A stretch of 64,000 nt of DNA from Roseicyclus sp. (GTDB taxonomy: Bacteria; Pseudomonadota; Alphaproteobacteria; Rhodobacterales; Rhodobacteraceae), in assembly GCA_018401055.1 (NCBI GenBank), contig JAGYLB010000093.1, positions 22,982 to 86,981 on the forward strand, written 5' to 3'. The position numbers were made by a program, and so were the translations under genes. The notes below the pieces were generated by a model that made no database searches, had not been told where the DNA came from, and was given only the letters and a program-made list of their open reading frames with translations. Shown piece by piece: positions 36,858-46,566 of this stretch (its first letter is position 1; each line of letters opens with the position of its first letter).

Positions 36858-36967
36858 CTGAGGGCGCCTTTCCTTCGGTGTCTGGGGCAGAGGAATATGG
36901 CGGCGGGTGGTGCTGGCAATTCACTTTCGCCGCGTAATCCATAAATTTCAAGCATAACGAATGGCAG

Positions 36968-36983
36968 CATCTTGTCGAAGATG
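36968..36983. promoter_or_regulatory. Palindrome in galB/dehydrogenase divergent promoter
   Basis: CATCTT-GTCG-AAGATG is a perfect 6-4-6 inverted repeat, bordered on both sides by the direct repeat ATGGCAGC (36961-36968 and 36981-36988). It lies 42 bases before the dehydrogenase ATG and about 110 before galB. It could bind the LysR regulator encoded downstream. Confidence 0.4.
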
Positions 36984-37025
36984 GCAGCCTGACCCAAACT
37001 GCATCGCAACGGGGAGGTGAGGCGC

Positions 37026-37903
37026 ATGACCATCGGAAACCATCATATTTCCTTTATCGGATTTGGAGAGGCAGCGGGGGCCTTTCTGTCGGGCTGGGCG
37101 CTGCCCGACCCCGCCCGCGTCGCCGCCTATGACATAAAGATGGAACAGAGCAGCACGGCTGATGCGATGCGCGCCCGCTATGCCGAGACAGGCATGCGCG
37201 GCTGTGCCTCACCCGCCGAGGCACTGGCGCGAACGGCCATGGTCTTTTGTGTCGTCACCGCCGATCAGGCGCTGGCCGCGGCTGAGGCGGCGGCCCCGCA
37301 CCTGCCCCAAGGCGCGTTCTGGTTCGACTGCAATTCCTGTGCGCCTGCCACCAAGCGCCGCGCGGCCGAGGTGATCGAGGCGGCGGGCGGGCGTTATGTC
37401 GATGTCGCCGTGATGGCGCCGGTCTACCCCAAGCGCCACCATGTGCCGCTCAACATCGCGGGGCCACATGCCGAGGCGGCGGCGGATGTGCTGCGCGGGC
37501 TCGACATGAAACCCGTGATCACGGGGCCGGAGGTCGGCCATGCCTCCTCGATCAAGATGATCCGCTCGGTCATGATCAGGGGCTGGAGGCGCTGGTCGCC
37601 GAATGTTTCCTGTCCGCCCGCCGCGCCGGCGTGGAGGAACAGGTGCTCGCCTCGCTCGAGGCCTCCGACCCCGATATCGCGTGGCGCAAGCGCGGGGCCT
37701 ACAACCTTGAGCGGATGATGGTCCATGGCGCGCGTCGCGCCTCGGAGCTGCGCGAGGTCGCCATCACGGTCGAGGATCTGGGCTTGCCGGGGCTGATGTC
37801 GGCGGCCACGGCGGACTGGCAAGACAGGATCGCGGCGCTCAAGGCCGACCCGGCCGAGCCTGACCTGACCGCGCGGCTGGATGCCATCCTGACCCGTCTA
37901 TGA
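37026..37903 (+). CDS. NAD(P)-binding dehydrogenase with DUF1932 domain
   Basis: The N-terminal 6-phosphogluconate-dehydrogenase-like Rossmann domain reads HISFIGFGEAAGAFLSGWAL, with WFDCNSCAPATKRRAAEVIE in the substrate region. The C-terminal DUF1932 helical domain follows (RRAGVEEQVLASLEAS). A frame break near 37580 joins KMIRSVMI to LEALVAECFLSARRAG. GGGAGGTGAGG lies before the ATG. It is divergent from galB and overlaps the LysR gene, so it likely serves the same pathway, perhaps oxidising or reducing a hydroxy-acid intermediate. The reaction is unknown. Confidence 0.78.
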
Positions 37904-39126
37904 GCCTTGCCAGCCTGCGTCACCTGCGGCTGTTTCTGGCGGTGGTCGACCTGAAGTCGCTCACGCTGGCGGCCCAAGCCTGCGGCGTAACGCAACCGGC
38001 GGTGACGCAGGCCATGGCCAATCTGGAGGCGCGAGCGGGCGGCACGTTGTTCCAGCGCTCGCGCCACGGTGCCTTTGCGACCGACCGGGGCGTGGTGCTG
38101 GCCCACAGGGTCCGGCGCGCATTGGGGCTTCTTGATCCCGCGCTGTCGGATGTGTCGCCGCGCCTGCCACTGACGGTGACCCGCACGCAGATCACCGCGC
38201 TTGTCGCGGTGCGCGAGGCCGAGAATTTCACCCTTGCCGCCCGCAGGCTTGGCCTTGGGCAGCCCAGCGTCCACCGCGCCGTGGCGCAGGTCGAGCAGGA
38301 GGCCGGTCGCCCGCTCTTCGAGCGCAGCGCGCATGGCCTGATCCCGACGCCGGGCCTGCCGGGTGCTGGCGCAGCGGCGCGGCTGGCGCTGGCGGAACTG
38401 GATCAGGCCGAGGCCGATCTTGCCGAAATGGACGGAGCCGAGGCCGGGCGCATCGTCATCGGCGCGCTGCCGCTGTCGCGGTCGGCGATCTTGCCACGTG
38501 CGCTGGCCTGCTTTCGCGAGGCGCGCCCGCGCCAGCCCGTCACGGTGATCGACGGTGTCTATGGCGAGTTGCTGGCGGCGCTGCGGCGGGGCGATATCGA
38601 CGTGATCGTGGGCGCCCTGCGCGACCCCGCGCCGATCGGCGATGTGGTGCAGGAACGGTTGTTCGACGACCGCCTTGCTTTCATCGCGGGGCGTTCGCAT
38701 CCGATGGCGGTGCGCGCGTCCATCGCGGTTGCCGATCTGGCGCGCGAGCCTTGGGTGGTCCCGCGCGCAGGCACGCCCGCGCGGGCGCAATTCGACGGCA
38801 TCTTTGCCGCCGCCGGCCTTGCCCCGCCGGTCAGTATCCTGGAAAGCGGGTCGATCCTGTTGATGCGCGAGATGCTGGATGAGGGGCGGCTTCTGGGCTG
38901 CATCTCGGGCGCGCAGGCCGAGGCCGAGATCCGCAAAGGGCTGGTGGCGCGTCTCGATGTACGGGTCGATCTGCCGGGGCGGCCCATCGGGCTGAGCACG
39001 CGCAGCGACTGGCACCCGACGGCGGCACAACGCCTGATGCTCGACCTGATCCGTGCCGAGGGGCACAAGGCCGCGGCGGGTGATGCCCTTCTTTCCGGTG
39101 TGGCGAAGGGTTGCGCGCCGGGCTAG
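37900..39126 (+). CDS. LysR-family regulator with two tandem HTH domains
   Basis: This intact 408-residue protein is about 100 longer than a normal LysR regulator. Residues 5-63 form a LysR HTH (LTLAAQACGVTQPAVTQAMA; LFQRSRHGAFATDRG). Residues 94-152 form a second one (FTLAARRLGLGQPSVHRAVA; LFERSAHGLIPTPG). A LysR effector domain follows from about 184 (GRIVIGALPLSRSAILPRAL). It overlaps the DUF1932 gene (ATGA) and is probably the local regulator of the gal genes. The doubled DNA-binding part is unusual. Confidence 0.85.
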   Translation: MSLASLRHLRLFLAVVDLKSLTLAAQACGVTQPAVTQAMANLEARAGGTLFQRSRHGAFATDRGVVLAHRVRRALGLLDPALSDVSPRLPLTVTRTQITALVAVREAENFTLAARRLGLGQPSVHRAVAQVEQEAGRPLFERSAHGLIPTPGLPGAGAAARLALAELDQAEADLAEMDGAEAGRIVIGALPLSRSAILPRALACFREARPRQPVTVIDGVYGELLAALRRGDIDVIVGALRDPAPIGDVVQERLFDDRLAFIAGRSHPMAVRASIAVADLAREPWVVPRAGTPARAQFDGIFAAAGLAPPVSILESGSILLMREMLDEGRLLGCISGAQAEAEIRKGLVARLDVRVDLPGRPIGLSTRSDWHPTAAQRLMLDLIRAEGHKAAAGDALLSGVAKGCAPG

Positions 39127-39166
39127 GCTTTCGGCCAAGCGGATTAGCAACGACCAAGGGGGCAGG

Positions 39167-40599
39167 ATGGGACAGCATGTGACGATCGCGCAGCGCCGGG
39201 CGGTTCTTGCCGAACCGCATGACTGCACCGATGCGGCCGATGAGTTGACGATCCAGCACGCGTTGTTTGACACGCTGGTCAAGCGCGTGGGCCAAGACTT
39301 CGTGCCGCATCTGGCGACGGGCTGGACCGTCAGCGCTGATGCCCGCAACTGGCGGTTTCATCTGCGCCCGGGAGTGATGTTCCACGATGGCACGCCCTGC
39401 GACGCGGCGGCGGTGGTGGGATCGCTCGCGCGGATGGCGCGGCCAGACAAAGGCTATGCGCTGGGGGCGCCGGCTGTCTGGCGGCAATATCTGGGCGAGG
39501 CGCGGCTTTTGGCGACCGACCCGCTGAGCGTGGTGATCGAGTTGCCCGAGCCGCTGGCCGATCTGCTCGACATCCTCGAACAGGGTTTCATCCTGTCGCC
39601 CGACAGTGCAGCGGCACTGGACCGGGGGGAGGATGTGGCCCCGGTGGGCTCAGGGCCTTATCGCCTGACCTCGCGCGGCCTTGACCGCATCACCGCCGCG
39701 CGCGTGGCGGGGCATTTCACCCCTGGCGGACCGGCGCAGGTGACATGGCGCGCGGTGCCCGATCCGGCCGAGCGTCTGGCCTTGCTGCTGGCGGGCAAGG
39801 TAGAGGTGGCGACGCTTCTCGATCCTGCTCTGCCACCGGCGCTGGCAGCGGCGGGGCACAAAAGGCACGATTACCTGTCGCCGGTCGCGATCATCTACCT
39901 GCTCAATGCCGCGCGTGGTCCGCTGGCCGATGCGCGGCTGCGCCGGGCGCTCAGCCTTGGCATCGACCGTGCGGCGCTGATCGAAAGGGTTTTGGGCGGC
40001 ATGGCGCGCCCGCTCCGCGGCTTTGTCAGCCCGATGCACTTTGGCGCGGGCGAGGCATCACGCGACCCGTTCGACCCTGATCAGGCACGCGCACTCATCG
40101 CCGAGGCGGGTTTTGGGACAGGCCTGCGCTTGAGCGTCGATTGCCCCACCCGCCTGCCAGACGAGGCCGAACGCCTGACGGCGGCACTGGCCGAGCAACT
40201 GGCGCCCTTGGGCATCACGCTGGATGTCACGATCCACACCGACCGCGAAGGCTACGCCCATATGGTCCGCCGAAAGGAGATCGGGGATATGTGCGTCTTC
40301 GACTCCAGCCCGATGAGCACATTCCGCGTGCTCTATGAAAAGATCGACGCCCGCGTGGCCGGGTCGTGGTGGCAGGGCTACCATAACGCCAGCGCCGAGG
40401 CCCTGCTTGACCGGGGCCGTCGCGAAGCCGACAGCGCCGCCCGCGCCGCGATCTACACGCAGGCCTACCGCGTCTTGCAGGACGACCCGCCGTGGCTCAC
40501 GCTCTACAACCCGCTGCGCACCATGGGCCTGGCAGGCGCGCATCCGGGCTACGCCATGCCCGTCGACGGGGTCATCGACGTGACCGCGCTGCCCTATGC

Positions 40600-40603
<4 letters not shown>
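39167..40603 (+). CDS. Family 5 solute-binding-like protein without signal peptide
   Basis: This intact 478-residue protein has the dipeptide/nickel-binding SBP family 5 fold ([52 protein letters not shown]). The start [20 protein letters not shown] lacks any signal peptide or lipobox. The ATG has a good GGGGGCAGG upstream, and extending further upstream gives only Arg-rich sequence overlapping the LysR gene. It may act in the cytoplasm, for example as a ligand sensor, or it may be a remnant. Its TAG stop shares the bases CTAG with the facing aapP stop. Confidence 0.75.
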
Positions 40604-41345
<742 letters not shown>

Positions 41346-41349
<4 letters not shown>

Positions 41350-42671
41350 CGGTCGCGCCCCGCAGACAGTTTTCGTTCAAGCCCTATGGAATAGGACGAC
41401 ATCGCAAAGCAGAAGACGAAGTAGATCAGCGAGACCACGAAGAAGGGCTCGATGAACAGACCCAGCCAGTCGCTGTCTTCGCCCACGGCGCGGGCCATGT
41501 TCATCAGGTCGAACAGACCGATGATCGAGACCAGCGTGGTATCCTTGAACAGGCCGATGAAGTTGCCGACGATCGTGGGGATCATGATCTTGAGGGCTTG
41601 GGGCATCACCACCTGCGTGGTGGTCTGCCAATAGCCCAGGCCGAGCGATGCTGCGGCCTCGTATTGCCCTTTAGGGATGGCCTGCAGGCCCCCCCGGATC
41701 ACCTCGGCCATATAAGCGGCGGCGAACAGGCAGACGGCCACGATGGCGCGGATCAGCTGGTTGACCGATGTGCCTTCGGGCAAGAACAGCGGCAGCATCG
41801 TGTTGAACATGAACAAGATCGTGATCAGCGGCACCGAGCGGAACAGCTCGATGAACAGCGTCGACAGAAGCGAGATCACAGGCATCTTCGACCGCCGCCC
41901 AAGCGCCAGCAAGATGCCCGCGGGCAGGGAAAAGGTGATCCCGATGCCCGAAATCACGAGGGTCAGAAACAAGCCGCCCCAGAATTGCGTGCGGACCTGG
42001 GGCAAGGACCAGATCGAGACGACGCCGAAACAGGCCAGAAACAAGATCAGTGCCGCGATCTGGCGCACACGCTTTTGCTTCACATCCTCGGTCGGGCCGG
42101 CAAAGCGCTGGCCGATCCATTCGCCGACGCTCAACCCGGTGATCCGTTCGCAGATCGCCGTGGCCCAGACCCAGACAAAGCCGGACAGGCCCAGCGCGAT
42201 CAGCGCGCTCCAGACCACGCCCTTGTCGCCGCCCAGAAAGAAGTAGCTGGCCAGAAACGGGTACAGAAGCACCGCGCTCAGGCCGATGAGGACCTTGGAT
42301 TTCACGCCGCCCATCCACAGGGGGATCATCCACACGATCAGCGCCAGAAAGCCAAGGTTGATGCGCCAGACCTGATCCTTGGGGTAGAGCCCGTAGATCA
42401 TGTTGGGCAGCCACTTGGCCACGCCCGGCCAGCACGCACCGGACCGTCCCACTAGGTCGAGACATTCGCGGCGGTTCTCGGCATCCCACACGGCGTTGAA
42501 CAGCGCCCAGTTCAGCACCCAGCCCACCACCGTCACGGCGATGTAGAGGCCAAGGATGGTCATGAGCGTGTTGGGAATGTCCTTGAACAGGTTCTGGCGC
42601 AGCCATGCGGCAGGCCCGACCACGGTCGATGGGGCGGGACGGCTTGGTTTGGGCTGGAACACGATGGTCAT
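41346..42671 (-). CDS. aapM: General L-amino acid ABC transporter permease M
   Basis: This intact 441-residue HisM/AapM-type permease has an N-terminal extension with extra helices before the transport domain ([20 protein letters not shown]). The EAA loop is [20 protein letters not shown]. It pairs with AapQ to form the membrane channel for broad-range L-amino acids. It starts three bases after aapQ. Confidence 0.93.
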
Positions 42672-42674
42672 GGC

Positions 42675-43880
42675 TCAGCGTTCCTTCAACTGGACGCTGC
42701 GGTTGTAGCGGTTCATCACCAGCGACACCGACAGGCTGACGATGCAGTAGAACGCCATGGTCATCGCCACGATCGGGATCGCCCGGCCCGACTGGTTGAG
42801 CGAGGTGTTCATCCAGACGCTGACCAGATCGGGAAAGCCAATGGCGATGGCGAGCGAGGAATTCTTGGTGACGTTGAGGTATTGCGAGATCAGCGGCGGG
42901 ATGATGACCCGCATCGCCTGCGGCAGCACCACCCGGCGCAGCGTCCAGTTCGCGGGCAGGTTCAGTGCGCCCGCCGCCTCAAGCTGGCCCTTGCCGACGG
43001 ACTGGATGCCCGAGCGGACAATCTCTGCGATGAAGCACGAGGTATAGGCCGACAGCGCCACGATCAGCGCACAGAAGCTGGGGGGCACCGAGATGCCGCC
43101 GACAAGGTTGAAGCCTTGCAGGACGGGCATCGTCCACTCCATCGGGCTGCCAGTCGCCAAGAATACGATCATCGGCAACAAGATGATCATGGCGATCCCC
43201 GACGAGATGGCGGGAAAGGATTTCCCGGTCCGGTCGCGCCGGGCCTCTTCGTATTTGTAAAGCGTGATGGCACCGATCAGGGCCAACACGAAGGCGGCGA
43301 CGACAAGGCCCCAGCCGTCTTGCGGCACCGGCCCGGGCATGTAGAAGCCACGGTTGTTGAGCATGAAGCCTTCGACAATGACCACGCTGTCGCGCGGGCG
43401 AGGCAGCAGGTTGAACACACCGAAATACCACGCGATGATCTGCAAGAGCAGGGGCGTGTTGCGCAGCAGCTCGACATAGGCGCGCGCGACGCCCGAGATG
43501 ATCCAGTTGGTCGACAGGCGGGCAAGGCCCACCAATAGGCCAAGGATCGTCGCCAGGATGATGGACACGACCGCGACCAGGAGCGTGTTGAGGATGCCGA
43601 CGACGAAGACCCTGAGGTAGGTGTCGCCTTCGGTATAGGAAATCAGCGTGAAGCCGATGCCGAAGCCTGCCGAGACGTCGAGAAAACCGAAACCGGCAGA
43701 CAGGCTGCGTGCGGCAAGGTTGGTGATCGTGTTGTCCACGAGCCACCAGAAAAATCCGATCACGCCCGCCAGCGTCAGGATCTGAAATACGATCGACCGT
43801 ATGCGGGCGTCGAAGAACGCCTTTGCCAGTCCTGATCTTTCGGGGGGGGATGTCGAGGAACGACTGTCGGTGATGGCCAT
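42675..43880 (-). CDS. aapQ: General L-amino acid ABC transporter permease Q
   Basis: This intact 401-residue permease uses the ATG at 43880 (MAITDSRSSTSPPERSGLAK). It contains the long periplasmic insert typical of AapQ (SVVIVEGFMLNNRGFYMPGP) and the EAA loop GQLEAAGALNLPANWTLRRV. An ATG at 43946 in the same frame would include the aapJ-aapQ stem-loop and is rejected. Confidence 0.93.
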   Translation of the reverse strand: MAITDSRSSTSPPERSGLAKAFFDARIRSIVFQILTLAGVIGFFWWLVDNTITNLAARSLSAGFGFLDVSAGFGIGFTLISYTEGDTYLRVFVVGILNTLLVAVVSIILATILGLLVGLARLSTNWIISGVARAYVELLRNTPLLLQIIAWYFGVFNLLPRPRDSVVIVEGFMLNNRGFYMPGPVPQDGWGLVVAAFVLALIGAITLYKYEEARRDRTGKSFPAISSGIAMIILLPMIVFLATGSPMEWTMPVLQGFNLVGGISVPPSFCALIVALSAYTSCFIAEIVRSGIQSVGKGQLEAAGALNLPANWTLRRVVLPQAMRVIIPPLISQYLNVTKNSSLAIAIGFPDLVSVWMNTSLNQSGRAIPIVAMTMAFYCIVSLSVSLVMNRYNRSVQLKER

Positions 43881-43918
43881 GGCCGTGCTCCGCCTGCTCA
43901 AGGTGCCGGTCAAGGGGG

Positions 43919-43951
43919 GATACGTGCCCGCGCAAGGGGCGGGCACGTATC
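43919..43951 (-). promoter_or_regulatory. Long stem-loop between aapJ and aapQ
   Basis: A perfect 13-bp stem, GATACGTGCCCGC (43919-43931) with GCGGGCACGTATC (43939-43951), has a 7-base loop. It lies 25 bases after the aapJ stop and 38 before aapQ. Without a T-run it is more likely an mRNA stabiliser or attenuator that raises binding-protein level over permease. Confidence 0.75.
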
Positions 43952-43976
43952 GTAGGGTCAGAAGGTCAGACGACGA

Positions 43977-44996
43977 TCAGCGGAACGGGGGGGCGTACAT
44001 GATGCCGCCGTCGGTCCAGAGCGCGTTCAGCGTGCCGTCGCGCGGGATGCCGATGGGCGTGTTGACGCCGATGTGACGCTCGTAGACCTCGCCGTAATTG
44101 CCCACGGCCGTGATCACGTTGACCATGAAGTCCGCGCTCAGGCCAAGACCTTCGCCGATATTGCCCTCGGTGCCCAGCAGGCGGGCGATGTTGGGATCGG
44201 CAGAAGCGGTCATTTCGGCCACGTTCGCGGAGGTCACGCCCAGTTCCTCGGCGTTCATCATGCCGAAGAGAACCCAGCGCACGAGGTTCGCCCAAGCGTC
44301 ATCGCCCTGACGGACGACCGGGCCAAGCGGCTCTTTCGACACGGTCTCGGGCAGGATCACATGGGCCGTGGGATCGGGGAACGCAGACCGACGTGCGGCC
44401 AGACCGGATTTGTCGTTGGTGTAGGCATCGCAGCCGCCGCCCAGGTAGGTTTCAACCAGAACGTTGACGTTCTCGTTGGTCACCGGTGTGAAGGTCATGC
44501 CATTGGCGCGGAAATAGTCGGCGAGGTTCAGTTCGGTCGTGGTGCCGGTCAGAACACAGATCGTTGCGCCGTCGAGTTCCAGCGCCGAGGTGATTCCGCT
44601 GTCGGTGGGCACAAGGAAGCCCTGACCGTCGTAGAAGTTCACGGCGGTGAAATCGAGGCCCAGCTGGGTGTCGCGCACGGCGGTCCAGGTGGTGGTGCGC
44701 GAAAGCATGTCGCTTTCCGCGTTCGCCAGCGCGGTGAAGCGCACGGCCGAGGTCACCGACTGGTATTCCACCATGTCAGGGTCGCCGAAGATCGCGGCGG
44801 ATACGGCGCGGCACATGTCGACGTCGATGCCCGACCAGGTGCCGTCATCGGCCAGCGCATAGAAGCCCGGGGTCGGCAGACCGACCTGGCAGTTCAGCAT
44901 CCCGCGTTCCTGTACGGTCGCAAGCGTGGCTTGCGCGAATGCGGGCGCGCCTGCGCCCAGCATCAGCGCGCAGCTGGTGATAGCGATAAATCTCAT
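43977..44996 (-). CDS. aapJ: General L-amino acid-binding periplasmic protein
   Basis: This intact 339-residue amino-acid-binding protein has signal peptide MRFIAITSCALMLGAGAPAFA. The mature protein begins near ATLATVQERGMLNCQVG. Typical AapJ segments are LPTPGFYALADDGTWSGIDV, DMCRAVSAAIFGDPDMVEY and VNTPIGIPRDGTLNALWTDG. The ATG at 44996 was chosen because it starts the signal peptide directly; an ATG at 45026 would add ten polar residues. It is the first gene of the operon. Confidence 0.93.
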   Translation of the reverse strand: MRFIAITSCALMLGAGAPAFAQATLATVQERGMLNCQVGLPTPGFYALADDGTWSGIDVDMCRAVSAAIFGDPDMVEYQSVTSAVRFTALANAESDMLSRTTTWTAVRDTQLGLDFTAVNFYDGQGFLVPTDSGITSALELDGATICVLTGTTTELNLADYFRANGMTFTPVTNENVNVLVETYLGGGCDAYTNDKSGLAARRSAFPDPTAHVILPETVSKEPLGPVVRQGDDAWANLVRWVLFGMMNAEELGVTSANVAEMTASADPNIARLLGTEGNIGEGLGLSADFMVNVITAVGNYGEVYERHIGVNTPIGIPRDGTLNALWTDGGIMYAPPFR

Positions 44997-45315
44997 ATTG
45001 GTCTTCCCCATTGGTTGTTTTTTCATGGAACCCGCGCCGCAGGTCAGATCTCCACCCTAGGCACGCGTCTCGTTTAACAAAGCCGAGCGGGTGCGATTTG
45101 TCACTAGCGTTCGGCTGGGAATATTTCTTACGCGATGTATTATGTGTTTGCACCAAAATTAAGCACCTAGAAAAGCCCTCGGGCTTCGCGGGCGGAGAAT
45201 CCCCCCGTTTGCTCTGGGATCGAAGGCTTGGGTCCGCTACGGCTTGGGGAAGATGTGCTGACAGGCGCGGCGGGGCGTGCACCCCTGTGACGCCGGAGAT
45301 GAAGGGAGCGATCGA
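44997..45315. promoter_or_regulatory. Divergent promoter region aapJ / aminotransferase-fold gene
   Basis: A gap of about 320 bases with no gene I can support. Its centre (45060-45165) is AT-richer than the surroundings and should hold the promoters for both directions. A small palindrome AAGCCC-TC-GGGCTT lies at 45173-45186. No sigma-54 site with GG-N10-GC spacing is convincing. AAGGGAG before 45316 is the ribosome-binding site of the rightward gene. Confidence 0.5.
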
Positions 45316-46566
45316 ATGACGACGTTTGACACTGCGTTTGTGCAAGAGAATTTTCCGGCGCTGGGCATGGGGCAGGTCTTTCTCGACAATGCTGGCGGGT
45401 CGCAGGTCGCACGACAGGTCGCGGACCGTCTGAGCAATTACCTGTTCACCGCCAACGTGCAGTTGGGGGCAAGCTACGGTGCTTCGGTGAAGGCCGGCGC
45501 GATGGTGCAGGAGGGGCGGCAGGCGCTTGCCACGCTGTTCAATGCCGCGCGCGCGGAAGAGGTGGTGATGGGGGCCACCACGACGCAGCTGTTCGACCAG
45601 TTGGCGCGGGCGCTTGTGCAGACATGGGCGCCGGGCGACGAGGTGATCGTGACCAATTTCGACCATGAGGCCAATATCGGCCCGTGGAAGAAGCTGGCCG
45701 ACAAGGGCATCGTGATCCGCGAATGGAAGATGCGCCCGGGCGCGGACAGGCCCCATCTGGAGGATCTCAAGGCGCTGATGACCGAGCGCACGCGGCTGGT
45801 GGCCGTGACGCATGCTTCCAACATCTACGGCACGATCAACGACGTGCGCGCCATCGCCGATGTGGTTCATGCGGGCGGCGCGCTGATCTGCGTCGACGGG
45901 GTCGCCTATGCGCCGCACCGGGCCATCGACGTGCAGGCACTGGGCGCGGATTTCTACGCGTTTTCCGTCTACAAGGTCTATGGGGTGCACTTTGCGGCCC
46001 TGTATGGCCGGCACGATTTGCTGCTTGCGGCGGGCAACATCAACCACAGCTTTTTCAGCCCCGACAAGGTTCCCCAAAAGCTGGAGCCCGGGAACGCCAA
46101 TTACGAAGCCGCCTATTCTTGCCTCGGCGTGATCGACTACCTTGAGACCTTGGCGCAGGCCCATGGCGTCAACACCAAGGGCCGCGCGGCGGTCGAGGCG
46201 GCGTTCGGCCTGATTGCCGCGCATGAGGAGGTGCTGTCGCGGCGCCTGCTCGACTATCTGACCGCCCGCGCGGATGTCACGATCATCGGCGACCCGTCAC
46301 CCGATGCGGCGCGCCGGGTGCCCACGATCTCCTTCGTGATCGCGGGCCAATCCTCCGAGGCGGTGGTGCGCGCCGTCGATCCCACCGGCATCGGCATCCG
46401 CTTTGGCGATTTCTACTCGCGCGGGCTGGTGCAGGATCTGGACCTGCCCAACCCCGATGGCGTCATCCGCGTCTCGGCGGTGCATTACAACACGATAGCT
46501 GAGATCGACCGCCTGATCGCCCGGCTGGAACAGATCCGCACCCAAGGGCTGGAGGCTGTCGCATGA
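45316..46566 (+). CDS. Class V aminotransferase-fold (cysteine desulfurase-like) protein
   Basis: This intact 416-residue PLP enzyme is of the cysteine-desulfurase-like VC1184 type. The PLP Lys220 is in AFSVYKVYGVHFAALYG, Asp194 in ICVDGVAYAPHR binds the pyridine N, and the start FPALGMGQVFLDNAGGSQVA is typical. There is no evident active-site Cys loop, so real desulfurase activity is doubtful. Its stop overlaps the hydantoinase start, so both probably act on the same amino-acid-derived compound. Confidence 0.82.
   Translation: MTTFDTAFVQENFPALGMGQVFLDNAGGSQVARQVADRLSNYLFTANVQLGASYGASVKAGAMVQEGRQALATLFNAARAEEVVMGATTTQLFDQLARALVQTWAPGDEVIVTNFDHEANIGPWKKLADKGIVIREWKMRPGADRPHLEDLKALMTERTRLVAVTHASNIYGTINDVRAIADVVHAGGALICVDGVAYAPHRAIDVQALGADFYAFSVYKVYGVHFAALYGRHDLLLAAGNINHSFFSPDKVPQKLEPGNANYEAAYSCLGVIDYLETLAQAHGVNTKGRAAVEAAFGLIAAHEEVLSRRLLDYLTARADVTIIGDPSPDAARRVPTISFVIAGQSSEAVVRAVDPTGIGIRFGDFYSRGLVQDLDLPNPDGVIRVSAVHYNTIAEIDRLIARLEQIRTQGLEAVA

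Noticed and set aside
45173..45186. AAGCCC-TC-GGGCTT palindrome as a terminator
   Set aside because: It lies in a divergent promoter region with no transcript ending there; a two-base loop is too short for a hairpin, so at most it is a small operator.
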